A stretch of 25,208 nucleotides of DNA from an uncultured Porphyromonadaceae bacterium (GCA_900546835.1 UREH01000013.1:1-25208); one strand, 5' to 3'. Positions 1-10,658 are shown, counted from the first letter of the stretch. The notes: generated from the sequence alone by a model not told the origin. Numbers and translations are program-made.

Positions 1-521
1 GCCTCTATCTTGGCTTTCTTTTCTGCCTCAAGCTTGGCAATCTGCTCGGGAGTAGGCTTGGGCTCGGGCTTTTCGGGCAGATAGTTAAGCTGCTTCACAA
101 GCTTTTCGCGGGTAAATACAGCCTGCTCGAAATCATTGCTGAAGCGGATTGCATTGGTCGGGCAGGTAGTGACGCACAGCTGGCAGAATGTGCAGCTGCC
201 GAGGTCGTAGATATACCGGTCGAGCTTTTTCTTCTTTTTGCCATCCCAGGTATCGACCATCTTGGTCTCCACGGTGATGGTGCCGTTGGGGCAGTTGCGC
301 TCGCAGGTGCCGCATGCAATACATTTATGATTCCCTTCCTCGTCGTAGATGAATTCCAGAGTGGCGCGGAAACGCTGGGCCACGTGCATCTCATCACGGT
401 TGTCGGGGTATTTTTCTGTTATCTTAGGCGTAACGAATTCTTTTCCGGTAACCTCAAGACCCTTCACGAGACTCGAGATTCCCTTGCCTAAAGACGAAAA
501 ATAATCTTTTACACTACCCAT
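1..521 (-). CDS. nuoI: NADH-quinone oxidoreductase subunit I (NuoI), partial, C-terminus cut by window edge
   Basis: NuoI is the 2x[4Fe-4S] ferredoxin-like subunit in the peripheral arm of complex I. It passes electrons towards the N2 cluster and the quinone site. The reading frame starts at an ATG at 521 (MGSVKDYF...) and stays open to base 1. It shows two complete CxxCxxCxxxCP motifs, with cysteines at about residues 67/70/73/77 (CIACGTCERNCP) and 110/113/116/120 (CTFCQLCVTTCP). After about residue 150 the chain becomes Pro/Lys/Glu-rich, a tail I associate with Bacteroidetes NuoI, and it is still open at the edge. The start lies 43 bases after the atpG stop on the same strand, so it is probably cotranscribed with the ATP synthase genes rather than following nuoH directly. 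The identification is secure; only the C-terminal end is missing. Confidence 0.96.
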   Translation of the reverse strand, partial: MGSVKDYFSSLGKGISSLVKGLEVTGKEFVTPKITEKYPDNRDEMHVAQRFRATLEFIYDEEGNHKCIACGTCERNCPNGTITVETKMVDTWDGKKKKKLDRYIYDLGSCTFCQLCVTTCPTNAIRFSNDFEQAVFTREKLVKQLNYLPEKPEPKPTPEQIAKLEAEKKAKIE

Positions 522-564
522 TGGTTAAATCTGATATGTGGTTTATTTTTCAGTTTTTTCAAAG

Positions 565-1446
565 TTATTTCACCTGGCCGCCGAGTATGTCGAGCAGTTC
601 GGTGGTGATGGCCTGCTGGCGTAGTTTGTTGAACTCCAGCTGGAGCTGGTCGTGAAGCTTCTTAGCGTTGTCGTTGGCGCTCTGCATGGCCATTACACGG
701 GCTGCCTGCTCCGAAGCGCGATTTTCGGTGAAAACATCGGATACCACCGAGAGCAGATACAGCGGCAGAATGGCGGTAAAAATGCTTGCAACGTCGGGCT
801 CGAAGATATAAGGCTTGACCGAACGGCCTTCGGCTCCGGCCAAAAAGGCGGAATACGATACGGGGAGGAGCTGCTGGAACTCCGGGCGCTGACGGCTGAC
901 GCTCTTGAACGACATATAGAGCATGTCGACCCGGTCGTAGTTGCCGGAAAGAAATGCGTCGCGGAGCGAGAAGGTAAAATCGCGCACGGCAGCGTCGGCA
1001 GATTTGGAGTCGACACCCTGCGCAGCAACACCTTTCACGCCGGGAAGCCGGAGCTTGCCAACGGCCTTGGTCATTTTGGAACCAACGGCCAAAACTTCTA
1101 TTTCGGCTGCATCGCCCAGCTGCGAGCGCAGCTCGGCAATCCGCTGAAGCAGAAGCTTGAAGATATTCACATTGTAGGCACCGCAGAGACCATCGTCGGA
1201 GCCCCACACCACAAGAGCGACGCGGGCTACCGGCCGCTCCTCCATAAGCGGAGAAGAGAAAGAGGCATCGGAGCTGAGAAGATTTGCGATAACCGTCTCG
1301 ACCTGATTGCGAAACGGACGCAACTGCTTCAACGCCAGCTCGGCCTTATGCATCTTGGCCGACGAAATCATCTTCATGGCGCCGGTGATTTTTTCCGACG
1401 ACGCCACGGATCCGATGCGGCCTTTGAGTTCTCTGAGAGTTGCCAT
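565..1446 (-). CDS. atpG: F1Fo ATP synthase subunit gamma
   Basis: This is the central rotor shaft of F1, which couples c-ring rotation to catalysis in the alpha3beta3 head. The protein has 293 residues, normal for the family. The N-terminal helix (MATLRELKGRIGSVASSEKI followed by TGAMKMISSAKM) and the C-terminal helix (ANDNAKKLHDQLQLEFNKLR, then QQAITTELLDILGG) are the paired coiled-coil segments that enter the head. The central Rossmann-like part lies between them. The start is an ATG with the canonical gamma N-terminus. It follows atpA by 48 bases and ends 43 bases before nuoI. It is the last ATP synthase gene of the set, so the order D-C-B-E-F-H-A-G is complete. Confidence 0.97.
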   Translation of the reverse strand: MATLRELKGRIGSVASSEKITGAMKMISSAKMHKAELALKQLRPFRNQVETVIANLLSSDASFSSPLMEERPVARVALVVWGSDDGLCGAYNVNIFKLLLQRIAELRSQLGDAAEIEVLAVGSKMTKAVGKLRLPGVKGVAAQGVDSKSADAAVRDFTFSLRDAFLSGNYDRVDMLYMSFKSVSRQRPEFQQLLPVSYSAFLAGAEGRSVKPYIFEPDVASIFTAILPLYLLSVVSDVFTENRASEQAARVMAMQSANDNAKKLHDQLQLEFNKLRQQAITTELLDILGGQVK

Positions 1447-1494
1447 TCAGTGTCTGTTAGGGATTATTGTTACAATCAGTTTTTGATGCTGCAA

Positions 1495-3069
1495 TCAGTT
1501 ATAGCGTGCGGCCACTTCGTTGGCGGCAGCGGTGAGTTTGGCGGTGCAGTCGTCGGTGAGCTGACCGGACTTGATCACATCAAGCACATCGGCCTGATGC
1601 TTGGCGTGGAGCAGCTGCAGCAGAGCTTCCTGGAAGTCGGCCACCTTGTCGACGGGCACATTGCCGAGCAGCCCGTTTACACCGCAATAGATAACGGCAA
1701 CCTCATCTTCAACAGCCCAGGGCTTGTACTGCGGCTGAATGAGAAGGCGTTCGTTCTTACGGCCACGGTCGATGACTCGGGCGGTAACGGGGTCGATGTC
1801 GCCACCGAATTTGGTGAACGATTCGAGCTCGCGGAACTGGGCCTGGTCGATTTTCAGCGTACCGGCTACTTTCTTCATCGACTTGATCTGGGCGTTGCCG
1901 CCCACACGCGAAACGGAAATACCGACATTGATGGCCGGACGGATACCGCGGTTGAACAGTGCAGTCTCCAGATAAATCTGACCGTCGGTAATCGAAATCA
2001 CGTTGGTAGGAATATAGGCGGATACGTCGCCGGCCTGAGTCTCGATGATAGGAAGCGCCGTAAGCGAGCCTCCGCCTTTTACACGGTCTTTGAGGACTTG
2101 GGGAAGGTCGTTCATGCTCTCGGCCACCTGCTGATTGTCGATGATTTTTGCGGCACGCTCGAGCAGACGCGAGTGGAGGTAGAAGATATCGCCGGGATAA
2201 GCCTCGCGGCCCGAGGGGCGCTTTAGGATAAGAGAAATCTCACGGTAGGCGACGGCCTGCTTCGAGAGATCGTCGTAGACGATAAGGGCGTCGCGGCCGG
2301 TATCGCGGATATATTCGCCTATAGCAACGCCTGCGAAAGGCGAGTAATAGCGCATGGCAGCAGAATCAGAAGCAGTGGCGGCAACCACACAGGTATAATC
2401 GAGGGCGCCATGCTGGCGGAGTGTCTCTACGATTGCGGCAACCGAGGATGCCTTCTGGCCGATAGCCACATAGATGCAGTATACGGGTTTACCTTCTTCG
2501 TAGTTCTTGCGCTGATTGATGATGGTGTCGATGGCAATCGCGGTCTTGCCTATCTGGCGGTCGCCGATGATAAGCTCACGCTGACCGCGGCCGATGGGCA
2601 CCATGGAATCGACAGCCTTGATGCCGGTCTGGAGCGGCTGCTTAACCGGCTGACGGAATATTACGCCCGGAGCCTTGCGTTCAAGCGGCATGAGCAGGCG
2701 CTCGCCCTGAATGGGGCCGCGTCCGTCGATAGGCTCGCCGAGGATATTGATTACACGGCCGAATACACCTTCGCCTACAGAAATGGAGGCGATTTCGCCG
2801 GTTCGCTTCACGGTCATGTTTTCGGTAACCTTGTTGACGTCGTTCAGAAGAATCACGCCCACATTGCTTTCCTCAAGGTTGAGGGCTACACCCTTAACGC
2901 CGTTTTCAAATTCCACAAGCTCGTTGGCGCAGACGTTGTCGAGGCCATACACGTGGGCCACGCCGTCGCCTACCTCAAGAACCGTACCTACTTCCTCGAA
3001 GGCAACCGTGCGGTTCACACTTTCAAGCTGTTGTTTTAAAACTTCTGAAATTTCGCTTGGATTAATCAT
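1495..3069 (-). CDS. atpA: F1Fo ATP synthase subunit alpha
   Basis: This is the non-catalytic nucleotide-binding subunit of the F1 head, alternating with beta in an alpha3beta3 ring. The 524-residue length is typical. The Walker A loop GDRQIGKT is at residues 169-176. The segment [20 protein letters not shown] carries the conserved arginine that reaches into the beta active site. The N-terminal domain ([18 protein letters not shown]) forms the crown beta-barrel. The ATG start gives [16 protein letters not shown], an N-terminal helix that binds the delta subunit. It sits between atpH (72 bases upstream) and atpG (48 bases downstream). I saw no frameshift or missing key residue. Confidence 0.98.
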   Translation of the reverse strand: MINPSEISEVLKQQLESVNRTVAFEEVGTVLEVGDGVAHVYGLDNVCANELVEFENGVKGVALNLEESNVGVILLNDVNKVTENMTVKRTGEIASISVGEGVFGRVINILGEPIDGRGPIQGERLLMPLERKAPGVIFRQPVKQPLQTGIKAVDSMVPIGRGQRELIIGDRQIGKTAIAIDTIINQRKNYEEGKPVYCIYVAIGQKASSVAAIVETLRQHGALDYTCVVAATASDSAAMRYYSPFAGVAIGEYIRDTGRDALIVYDDLSKQAVAYREISLILKRPSGREAYPGDIFYLHSRLLERAAKIIDNQQVAESMNDLPQVLKDRVKGGGSLTALPIIETQAGDVSAYIPTNVISITDGQIYLETALFNRGIRPAINVGISVSRVGGNAQIKSMKKVAGTLKIDQAQFRELESFTKFGGDIDPVTARVIDRGRKNERLLIQPQYKPWAVEDEVAVIYCGVNGLLGNVPVDKVADFQEALLQLLHAKHQADVLDVIKSGQLTDDCTAKLTAAANEVAARYN

Positions 3070-3141
3070 TAGTGGGAATATGTATATGTGAGAGTGATAT
3101 TATTTCTGAATTCAAAACTTCTTTCGGACATACGGGGGTCA

Positions 3142-3684
3142 TCATCCGAGAAGCTTCTGCCTTATCCGGTTGAGTTCGTTCTTAACCGAGGCGTCGAGGC
3201 GCTCGGAGCCGACTTTCACGGCGAATCCGCCGATAAGCGAGGGATCGAGCCGGAAGCTGTATTCCATCGTGCCGCCTTCGAGATGCCGGAGGATGAGCTT
3301 TTTAAGGCGTTCCTCGCTATCCTTGTCGAGCGGTGCGGCGGCCGAAATCTCCACCTGATATATATGGTTCATCTTCCGGTAGGCGTCGGCGTATGCGATG
3401 GCGATAGCGCGGGCCATGGAAAGACGATTGTTGTTTGTGAGCAATTTGAGGAAGTCGGAGTAGACCTCGTCGGTCGGTTGGGCTCCGGCTGCCGTAAGAA
3501 GCAGCTGTACTTTCTTAGCCGAGTCGATAAACGGGTTCGACATCGAGGCGTCGAGGTCGGGGAACTGCCGGAAGGCATCCTGCAGCCTGTTCATAAGCTC
3601 GTACAGATGCTTTTCGGCACCCTTCTCGATGGCGAACTTCAGGAGAGCCTTCGCATATCTATGAGGAATAAGACCTTCGTTCAT
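3142..3684 (-). CDS. atpH: F1Fo ATP synthase subunit delta
   Basis: Delta (equivalent to mitochondrial OSCP) sits on top of F1 and joins it to the b-subunit stalk. The 180-residue length is normal. The N-terminal helical domain begins MNEGLIPHRYAKALLKFAIE, which has the family's RYAxAL motif. The C-terminal part (GGTMEYSFRLDPSLIGGFAV, then KVGSERLDASVKNEL) matches the conserved end of the family, where a beta hairpin and final helix bind subunit b. It is preceded by a 96-base gap after atpF and followed by a 72-base gap before atpA. The order b-delta-alpha-gamma is the standard one. Confidence 0.95.
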   Translation of the reverse strand: MNEGLIPHRYAKALLKFAIEKGAEKHLYELMNRLQDAFRQFPDLDASMSNPFIDSAKKVQLLLTAAGAQPTDEVYSDFLKLLTNNNRLSMARAIAIAYADAYRKMNHIYQVEISAAAPLDKDSEERLKKLILRHLEGGTMEYSFRLDPSLIGGFAVKVGSERLDASVKNELNRIRQKLLG

Positions 3685-3780
3685 TATTTGTCGGCTTGGA
3701 AAATATTTAAGCTATTGATATCTGTTATGGTCGTCGTGCAGGCTGCCGGGAAATATTCCGGGGCAACCAATGTCGGCCGT

Positions 3781-4278
3781 TCAGTTTTTAGTTTCGAGTT
3801 CGTCGAGCAGACTGTCGACAAGCTGCTGCTGCGAGCGGTCGCTTTTCAGCTGGGTACGGGTTACCTGGTCAGCGATTTCGAGCGCATAGCGGCTAACCTG
3901 GTCGCGCAGACTCTTTTCGGCTTCCTTGCGGTTCTGTTCAATAGAGAGCTTGGCGGCGTCCATCACCTTCTGTGCTTCCTTTTTGGCTTCGTTGCGGGCC
4001 TCCTCGATGATCTGAGTCTTCATTTTGTTGGCCTCGGCAAGCATGTCGGCCTGCTGATGACGGGCCTCCGCCATATATTTCTGAGCCTCAACCTGAGCAT
4101 TGTCGAGTTGCTGCTTGGCGTTCTGGGCATATTCCACGCCCTTATCTATCAGGTCGGCACGATTTTCCATACCTTTCAGAATAGCGGGCCACGCGAATTT
4201 CCAAAGGATGAAGAAAAGTATCGCGAAAGCCACGAACATCCATATAGTCAGGCCGAAATCAACTTTAAAAAGTTCCAT
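3781..4278 (-). CDS. atpF: F1Fo ATP synthase subunit b
   Basis: Subunit b is the membrane-anchored peripheral stalk that holds F1 still against the rotating c-ring. The 165-residue protein has one N-terminal membrane helix (about residues 10-32, LTIWMFVAFAILFFILWKFA) ending in WPAILKGM. A long charged helix follows (EAQKYMAEARHQQADMLAEA and onwards), typical of the right-handed coiled coil of the b dimer. The start is an ATG giving MELFKVDFGLTIWMF. Only one b gene is present, so the stalk is probably a homodimer. It lies 191 bases after atpE, the widest gap inside the cluster, and that gap holds two hairpins listed separately. Confidence 0.96.
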   Translation of the reverse strand: MELFKVDFGLTIWMFVAFAILFFILWKFAWPAILKGMENRADLIDKGVEYAQNAKQQLDNAQVEAQKYMAEARHQQADMLAEANKMKTQIIEEARNEAKKEAQKVMDAAKLSIEQNRKEAEKSLRDQVSRYALEIADQVTRTQLKSDRSQQQLVDSLLDELETKN

Positions 4279-4331
4279 TTGCTTGGGTTGAGATTGCAGA
4301 TTTAAATAGTTTCAAAAAGAAGAGAGACGCT

Positions 4332-4361
4332 GGCCGTAAGCACAAAAGGTAAAATACGGCC
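4332..4361 (-). other. Inverted repeat (hairpin) in the atpE-atpF spacer, upstream of atpF
   Basis: GGCCGTA (4332-4338) and TACGGCC (4355-4361) form a perfect 7-base inverted repeat with a 16-base AT-rich loop. It lies 54 bases before the atpF ATG. On the transcript it follows the GC-rich hairpin at 4390-4414. There is no T tract directly after it, so it is not an obvious intrinsic terminator. A role in mRNA processing or stability is an inference. Confidence 0.5.
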
Positions 4362-4389
4362 TCAAGAACTTTCCGCCCTTCGGCCGCCC

Positions 4390-4414
4390 CCGCGCCACGC
4401 AATGCGGGGCGCGG
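4390..4414 (-). other. GC-rich hairpin in the atpE-atpF spacer
   Basis: CCGCGCC (4390-4396) pairs with GGCGCGG (4408-4414). Inside them CGC and GCG (4398-4400 and 4404-4406) can also pair around an AAT loop, leaving a single A-G mismatch. This is a very stable stem 55 bases after the atpE stop codon. It is not followed by a T run, so simple intrinsic termination is unlikely. A stem directly 3' of the c-subunit gene could protect atpE mRNA and help supply the high c-subunit copy number; that is inference. Confidence 0.55.
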
Positions 4415-4469
4415 AGCCGACGTAAGGGTCAGACCAGCTTCCTGCCTGAAGCCGGTGGAAAACTGCCGA

Positions 4470-4724
<255 letters not shown>

Positions 4725-4801
4725 TTAGGGTGGTTATGTTTACTGTTTTTATGTTTACGCGTTCCGAAAGCTCGGAGAGATTTATCAGATTCAGAGGGTT
4801 G

Positions 4802-5929
4802 TCACTTGGCGGGGTCGACATGAGGCTCTTCATGCGGATTCTCCTGAGCAAGCGAGATAAATATGGTGGAGAGCATGGTGAACACATATGCCTGGATGAA
4901 ACTCACGAGCACATCGATAAGCAGCATGAACACCGAGAAGAGGACCGATATGACGGCCGTACCGGAAGCAACGGCATATCCCATCGCTCCGAAAATGAAA
5001 ATAAGGAGCGTCAGCACCAGCACAATCATGTGGCCGCCCATCATATTGGCGAAGAGACGGACCGTAAGTGCAGCAGGCTTGGTGAATATACCGAAAATCT
5101 CGATAACCTGCATGATGGGAATCGGGAACTTGAGCCAGATAGGAACATCAGGCCAGAATATTTCCTTCCAGTAATGCTTGGTGCCGAAAAGATTTGTCAT
5201 GAAGAACGTCATCAGCGCAAGCACAAGAGTAACAGCGATATTACCCGTAACGTTCGCACCACCAGGGAAGACCACAATCAGGCCCAACAAGTTCATGAAG
5301 AAGATAAAGAAGAACACCGTGAGCAGATATGGAGCGAAACGCGCGGCTTTATCTTTCAAGGTGGCCTTTATGACACCTACATAGATGAAATCGACAAGAG
5401 CCTCGAAAGCTCCAAGACCCTTTCTGGGAGCCTTGTAAGGATTATGACGATGCCAGCGCGCGAGCATCAGGCAGCAGGCAAGCACGATAATGCATGCTAT
5501 GAAAATAGCGCACACATTTTTGGTGATTGATATATCCCAGGGCTTGAACTCCTTGCCGTCGACTATTTCGACGACTTTTCCTTTGTAGTCGCCTTCGGTC
5601 GCGATGCGGAAGGTAGCGTTTCCGTCGGTAAAGCTTGCACCATGGTCCAGACGTGCAGACGAGAAGATATGAAGTCCGTCTTTCCCGATAACAATTATCG
5701 GAAGAGGCATACGCTTATGATGGTTGAAAGGTACCTCCCAACCGTAGCCATCGCCCAGATGCTCGAAAATGGTCTCCTTGAGGTCGGGCTTTTCCTTCTC
5801 AGCAGCCTCTACGGTATCCTCGAGCTTTTCCGTGACAGCCTTTTCCACGGCAGGCTCAGCCATAATCGCCGGGGCGGACCCAACAATTGCGGCGAGAGCA
5901 ACCAGGAGTATGTGAATGGTTCTTTTCAT
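4802..5929 (-). CDS. atpB: F1Fo ATP synthase subunit a with N-terminal signal peptide and extra periplasmic domain
   Basis: Subunit a is the membrane stator that forms the two ion half-channels next to the c-ring. At 375 residues it is about 100 residues longer than the E. coli protein. Residues 1 to about 24 look like a cleavable signal peptide (KRTIHILLVALAAIVGSAPA). A polar region of roughly 110 residues follows, before the first membrane helix near residue 140 (VCAIFIACIIVLACCLMLAR). The core shows the family signature LTVRLFANMMGGH with the essential Arg at about 291, then helices ending in FIQAYVFTMLSTIFISLA. Because the N-terminus of subunit a faces the periplasm, the added domain should lie there. 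The gene follows atpC by 40 bases and precedes atpE by 89. Confidence 0.95.
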   Translation of the reverse strand: MKRTIHILLVALAAIVGSAPAIMAEPAVEKAVTEKLEDTVEAAEKEKPDLKETIFEHLGDGYGWEVPFNHHKRMPLPIIVIGKDGLHIFSSARLDHGASFTDGNATFRIATEGDYKGKVVEIVDGKEFKPWDISITKNVCAIFIACIIVLACCLMLARWHRHNPYKAPRKGLGAFEALVDFIYVGVIKATLKDKAARFAPYLLTVFFFIFFMNLLGLIVVFPGGANVTGNIAVTLVLALMTFFMTNLFGTKHYWKEIFWPDVPIWLKFPIPIMQVIEIFGIFTKPAALTVRLFANMMGGHMIVLVLTLLIFIFGAMGYAVASGTAVISVLFSVFMLLIDVLVSFIQAYVFTMLSTIFISLAQENPHEEPHVDPAK

Positions 5930-5969
5930 ATCTTCAAGACGGGAGTGGTGGTCGGCGGAAATAACAAAA

Positions 5970-6203
5970 TCAGTAAACGCAAACGGAAATCACATTATTG
6001 TCAACATCGGCAATGCCGCCGGCGATATCGACCGAATGTGCGCCCTCTTCATCCCGGTAGACAATCTTACCACGGTCGAGAGTAGAAATGAGCGAAGCGT
6101 GGTTCGGAAGAACCGTGAAACTGCCCATCGCACCGGGGAGCGTTACGGAAAGTGCCGACCCTTCGAAAAGGATTTTCTCAGCCGAGATAATTTTAAGCGT
6201 CAT
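5970..6203 (-). CDS. atpC: F1Fo ATP synthase subunit epsilon, short form with only the N-terminal domain
   Basis: Epsilon joins gamma to the c-ring. From the ATG at 6203 the protein is 77 residues (MTLKIISAEKILFEGSALSV then TLPGAMGSFTVLPNHASLIS), which matches the N-terminal beta-sandwich of the family. It ends at VDVDNNVISVCVY, where the usual C-terminal two-helix domain (about 45-50 more residues) would begin. That domain brakes ATP hydrolysis in other bacteria, so this enzyme should lack that form of autoinhibition (inference). A longer reading from a TTG at 6233 adds ten residues that do not resemble the family, so I prefer the ATG. It is 43 bases after atpD. Confidence 0.92.
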   Translation of the reverse strand: MTLKIISAEKILFEGSALSVTLPGAMGSFTVLPNHASLISTLDRGKIVYRDEEGAHSVDIAGGIADVDNNVISVCVY

Positions 6204-6246
6204 CTGCGATTCGTTTAATGGTCTACTTTGCAATTTACAGGTAAGC

Positions 6247-7788
<1,542 letters not shown>

Positions 7789-7808
7789 TTAAAGTCGGGA
7801 AGGAGACA

Positions 7809-8909
7809 TCAATAGGAGCCGAAATACCAGCCCTGCCAGATGATTACAACCATCAGGACGAGGTTGAACAGGTTGATCGGAAGCAGATATTTCCATTCGA
7901 GAGAGAGAAGCTGGTCGATACGCAGACGGGGATAAGTCCACTTGAACCAGATGATTATAAAGGAGAGAACGAAAGCTTTGAGGAGGAACCATACGATAGA
8001 GGGGATATAGCCCATGATTTCGTTGAATCCGTCCCACCCGGCAACGCGGAAAGGCATCCAGCCGCCGAAGAACATCAGAGTGGCAACGCCGGACACAATG
8101 AAAAGGTTCAGATATTCAGCCAGATAGAAGAATCCGAAGTGAATACCGGAATATTCGGTGTGGTAACCGGCGGTAAGCTCGCTCTCTGCCTCGGGAAGGT
8201 CAAACGGGCCGCGGTTAGTCTCGGCTGTGCCGGCAATCATGTAAATCACGAAAGCGATGATGGCGGGCACATGTGCCGAAAAGATAAACCAATGATCGGC
8301 CTGAGCCTCAACGATTTTAGCGACATCCATTGTTCCTGCGAAGGCCACCATCGTAAGAATCGAGAGGCCAACGGAAAGTTCATAGCTCACCATCTGGGCA
8401 CCGGAACGGAGGGCTCCGATAAGAGTAAACTTATTGTTTGACGACCAACCGGCAAGCAGGATGCCGAGCACGCCAATCGACGAGCAGGCTACAAGGAAGA
8501 AAATGCCGATGTTAAAGTCAATTATCTGCAATCCGTTGCCCCAGGGAAGAACTGCGAAGCAGAGGAACGAGGCGATGATTACAAGATAAGGCGCAAGCGC
8601 GAAAAGAAACTTATCTATATGATTGAGGGATATGAGCTCCTTTATAAGCATCTTCACCGCATCGGCCATACTCTGGAAGAGACCCCACGGACCAACACGG
8701 TCCGGGCCCAGACGACACTGGAAATAGGCGCAGATCTTGCGTTCGTAAAGGATGTAGAAAAGCGCCAGAACGGTGTAGAGCAGCAGCAATCCGACGCCGA
8801 CCAGCAGGCACTCGACGGTAGTTGCAAGCCAGGAAGGCATCGCGGAGTTGAGCATCTGGTCGAACCATGCCGAAAGCGAGTGGAAATCATCTATGGTGTA
8901 GTTGGCCAT
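7809..8909 (-). CDS. nuoH: NADH-quinone oxidoreductase subunit H (NuoH)
   Basis: NuoH is the membrane subunit that docks the peripheral arm and forms much of the quinone chamber and first proton channel. The 366-residue protein has about eight hydrophobic helices. It shows [20 protein letters not shown] (the family's GPNRVGP loop with Asp in place of Asn), then KMLIKE, and further on [20 protein letters not shown], the acidic cytoplasmic loop near the quinone site. The ATG start at 8909 gives [12 protein letters not shown]. It follows nuoCD by 57 bases. In most nuo operons nuoI comes next; here atpD does, and nuoI appears about 7 kb further on. Confidence 0.96.
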   Translation of the reverse strand: MANYTIDDFHSLSAWFDQMLNSAMPSWLATTVECLLVGVGLLLLYTVLALFYILYERKICAYFQCRLGPDRVGPWGLFQSMADAVKMLIKELISLNHIDKFLFALAPYLVIIASFLCFAVLPWGNGLQIIDFNIGIFFLVACSSIGVLGILLAGWSSNNKFTLIGALRSGAQMVSYELSVGLSILTMVAFAGTMDVAKIVEAQADHWFIFSAHVPAIIAFVIYMIAGTAETNRGPFDLPEAESELTAGYHTEYSGIHFGFFYLAEYLNLFIVSGVATLMFFGGWMPFRVAGWDGFNEIMGYIPSIVWFLLKAFVLSFIIIWFKWTYPRLRIDQLLSLEWKYLLPINLFNLVLMVVIIWQGWYFGSY

Positions 8910-8966
8910 AACAATTTATGTAAATAGCAAAATTACGTGTTAATCTATTGTATTCGGCGGCTAAGG

Positions 8967-10589
8967 TCAGCGGTCCATATCGGGCACGATGTAGTCGAGC
9001 GAACCGCCGATAGTAATAAGGTCGGCTATTTTCTGGCCCTCGGTGATATGGTCGACGACCGAAGCGGCGTTGAGACTCGGAGTTGCCAGCTTCAGGCGAT
9101 AGGGCTTTGTGCCACCGTCGCTCTCGAGATACACGCCAAACACACCGCGGCAACCTTCCACAAGCTGGAACCAGTGGCCGGCAGGGATTTTCAGCACTTT
9201 AGGCACCTTTGCAAGATAATCGCCTTCGGGGATATTGTCGATAAGCTGCTCGATGATACCGGCGCTCTGCATCACCTCGTCGAGACGGTTGTTGAAACGG
9301 GCCATCGAGTCGCCCTCGGTGCGGACAACCTGCTCGAACTTCAGCTTCTCATAGCCGCTGTAGGGATGAGTCTTACGCACGTCGCAAGCCCAGCCGGAAG
9401 CGCGGCCGGAAGGGCCAGTAATGCCGTAGGATATGGCGTCCTCGCGAGAAAGCACGCCGACGCCGACCATACGGTTCCTGGCGATGACGTTGCCGGTGAA
9501 GAGCTTGCGGTATTCGGCCACGTTGGCGGGGAGCACGGCCAGGAGTTCCTTTACGTCCTTAACGAAATCAGGATCAAGGTCGGCCATTACACCGCCGAGA
9601 CAGTCGTAGTTGAAGGTCATGCGGGCTCCGCATGTCTTCTCCATGATGTCGAGAATCTGCTCGCGCACGCGAAGCGTATAGAACAGCATCGTGGTGGCGC
9701 CGAGGTCCATGCAGAACGTACCCATGAAGAGACAGTGGGAAGCGATACGCGAGAGCTCATCCATAAGAATACGGATGACACGCGCGCGCTCGGGCACCTC
9801 GATACCGGCGGCCTTCTCGATGCATAGGCAGAGACCATGATGGTAGTTGTGGGCCGAGAAGTAGTCCAGACGATCCATGAAATGGAGGGTCTGCATATAG
9901 GTAAGGTCCTCGCAGAGCTTTTCCACACCTCGGTGGATATAGCCCATATAGACATCGATTTTCTTAATCGTCTCACCGTCGACGGCCGTGCGGAAACGAA
10001 GCACGCCGTGGGTAGCGGGGTGCTGGGGGCCAATGTTAACAACGAAATCCTCGGGAGCGAATACTGCCACCTCGCGTTTCTCCACCTTGCCGTCGGGAGT
10101 CTCCACCCACGTGAAGGTGGAATCGCTCTGGCGCTCGTTTTCGGTGGTTACCGCGTTGTGGGGGTTGTTCATGTCGTAGTCCTTACGCAGGGGGTAGCCT
10201 TCCCAGTCGATGCTGAGGAAAAGGCGGCGCATATCGGGATTGCCGATGAACACGATTCCGTAGAAATCGTAGACCTCGCGCTCGAGCATGCAGGCGATAC
10301 GATATAGGTCTGCGATGCTGTGGAGCATCGGATTGTCGCGGTCGGTGGTCTCCACGCGCACGCTTACGAGCTCCTTGGTTGCGGTCGACGTAAGATAATA
10401 GACGCATCCGAGCGAAGTTTTCCAGTCGTTACCAACGATGGTGACGAGGTAGTCGAAACCCAACTGGTCGCGAAGCGTGGCAATCAATTGGTGAAGGTTG
10501 CTGTCGTCGGTGTGGATCATCAGGATTTCGCCCTCTTCGAAAGTCGCGTCCGGGAAAAGGCGGGAAATCTTATCCTGCAATTCAGCCAT
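8967..10589 (-). CDS. nuoC: NADH-quinone oxidoreductase fused subunit C/D (NuoCD)
   Basis: The 540-residue protein fuses NuoC (about residues 1-175) and NuoD (about 180-540), peripheral-arm subunits that form the quinone-reduction site with NuoB. The NuoC part has the family signature EREVYDFYGI...GNPDMRRLFL...WEGYPLRKDY at about 103-138. The NuoD part opens with IGPQHPATHGVLR (about 186-198) and contains YMGYIHRGVEKL, DYFSAHNYHHGLCL and GPSGRASGWACDVRK, and it ends in GSLDYIVPDMDR. Fusion of C and D also occurs in E. coli. The start is an ATG 69 bases after nuoB. No nuoE, nuoF or nuoG lies between this gene and nuoH. Confidence 0.97.
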   Translation of the reverse strand: MAELQDKISRLFPDATFEEGEILMIHTDDSNLHQLIATLRDQLGFDYLVTIVGNDWKTSLGCVYYLTSTATKELVSVRVETTDRDNPMLHSIADLYRIACMLEREVYDFYGIVFIGNPDMRRLFLSIDWEGYPLRKDYDMNNPHNAVTTENERQSDSTFTWVETPDGKVEKREVAVFAPEDFVVNIGPQHPATHGVLRFRTAVDGETIKKIDVYMGYIHRGVEKLCEDLTYMQTLHFMDRLDYFSAHNYHHGLCLCIEKAAGIEVPERARVIRILMDELSRIASHCLFMGTFCMDLGATTMLFYTLRVREQILDIMEKTCGARMTFNYDCLGGVMADLDPDFVKDVKELLAVLPANVAEYRKLFTGNVIARNRMVGVGVLSREDAISYGITGPSGRASGWACDVRKTHPYSGYEKLKFEQVVRTEGDSMARFNNRLDEVMQSAGIIEQLIDNIPEGDYLAKVPKVLKIPAGHWFQLVEGCRGVFGVYLESDGGTKPYRLKLATPSLNAASVVDHITEGQKIADLITIGGSLDYIVPDMDR

Positions 10590-10658
10590 ATTGTAAAAAA
10601 GAGTCTTGTTGTCGGTTGTGGTTATTAAAATTCCTTTGTCGTCGAGGGCTGGAAGAGT

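Noticed and set aside
652..2226. Long plus-strand open frame (524 codons) opposite atpG and atpA
   Set aside because: It is the antisense of two certain genes and its translation shows no family signature. GC-rich third positions keep the opposite strand free of stops.
3685..3780. Small dyad GGAA-TAT-TTCC in the atpF-atpH spacer
   Set aside because: Four-base arms in 96 bases are expected by chance.
3088..4305. Plus-strand open frame of 405 codons opposite atpH and atpF
   Set aside because: It lies opposite two well-supported genes and their spacer, and has no motif or plausible start region.
6204..6233. Upstream TTG start for atpC adding ten residues
   Set aside because: The ATG at 6203 gives the family's MTLKIIS opening; the extra residues are unlike any epsilon subunit.
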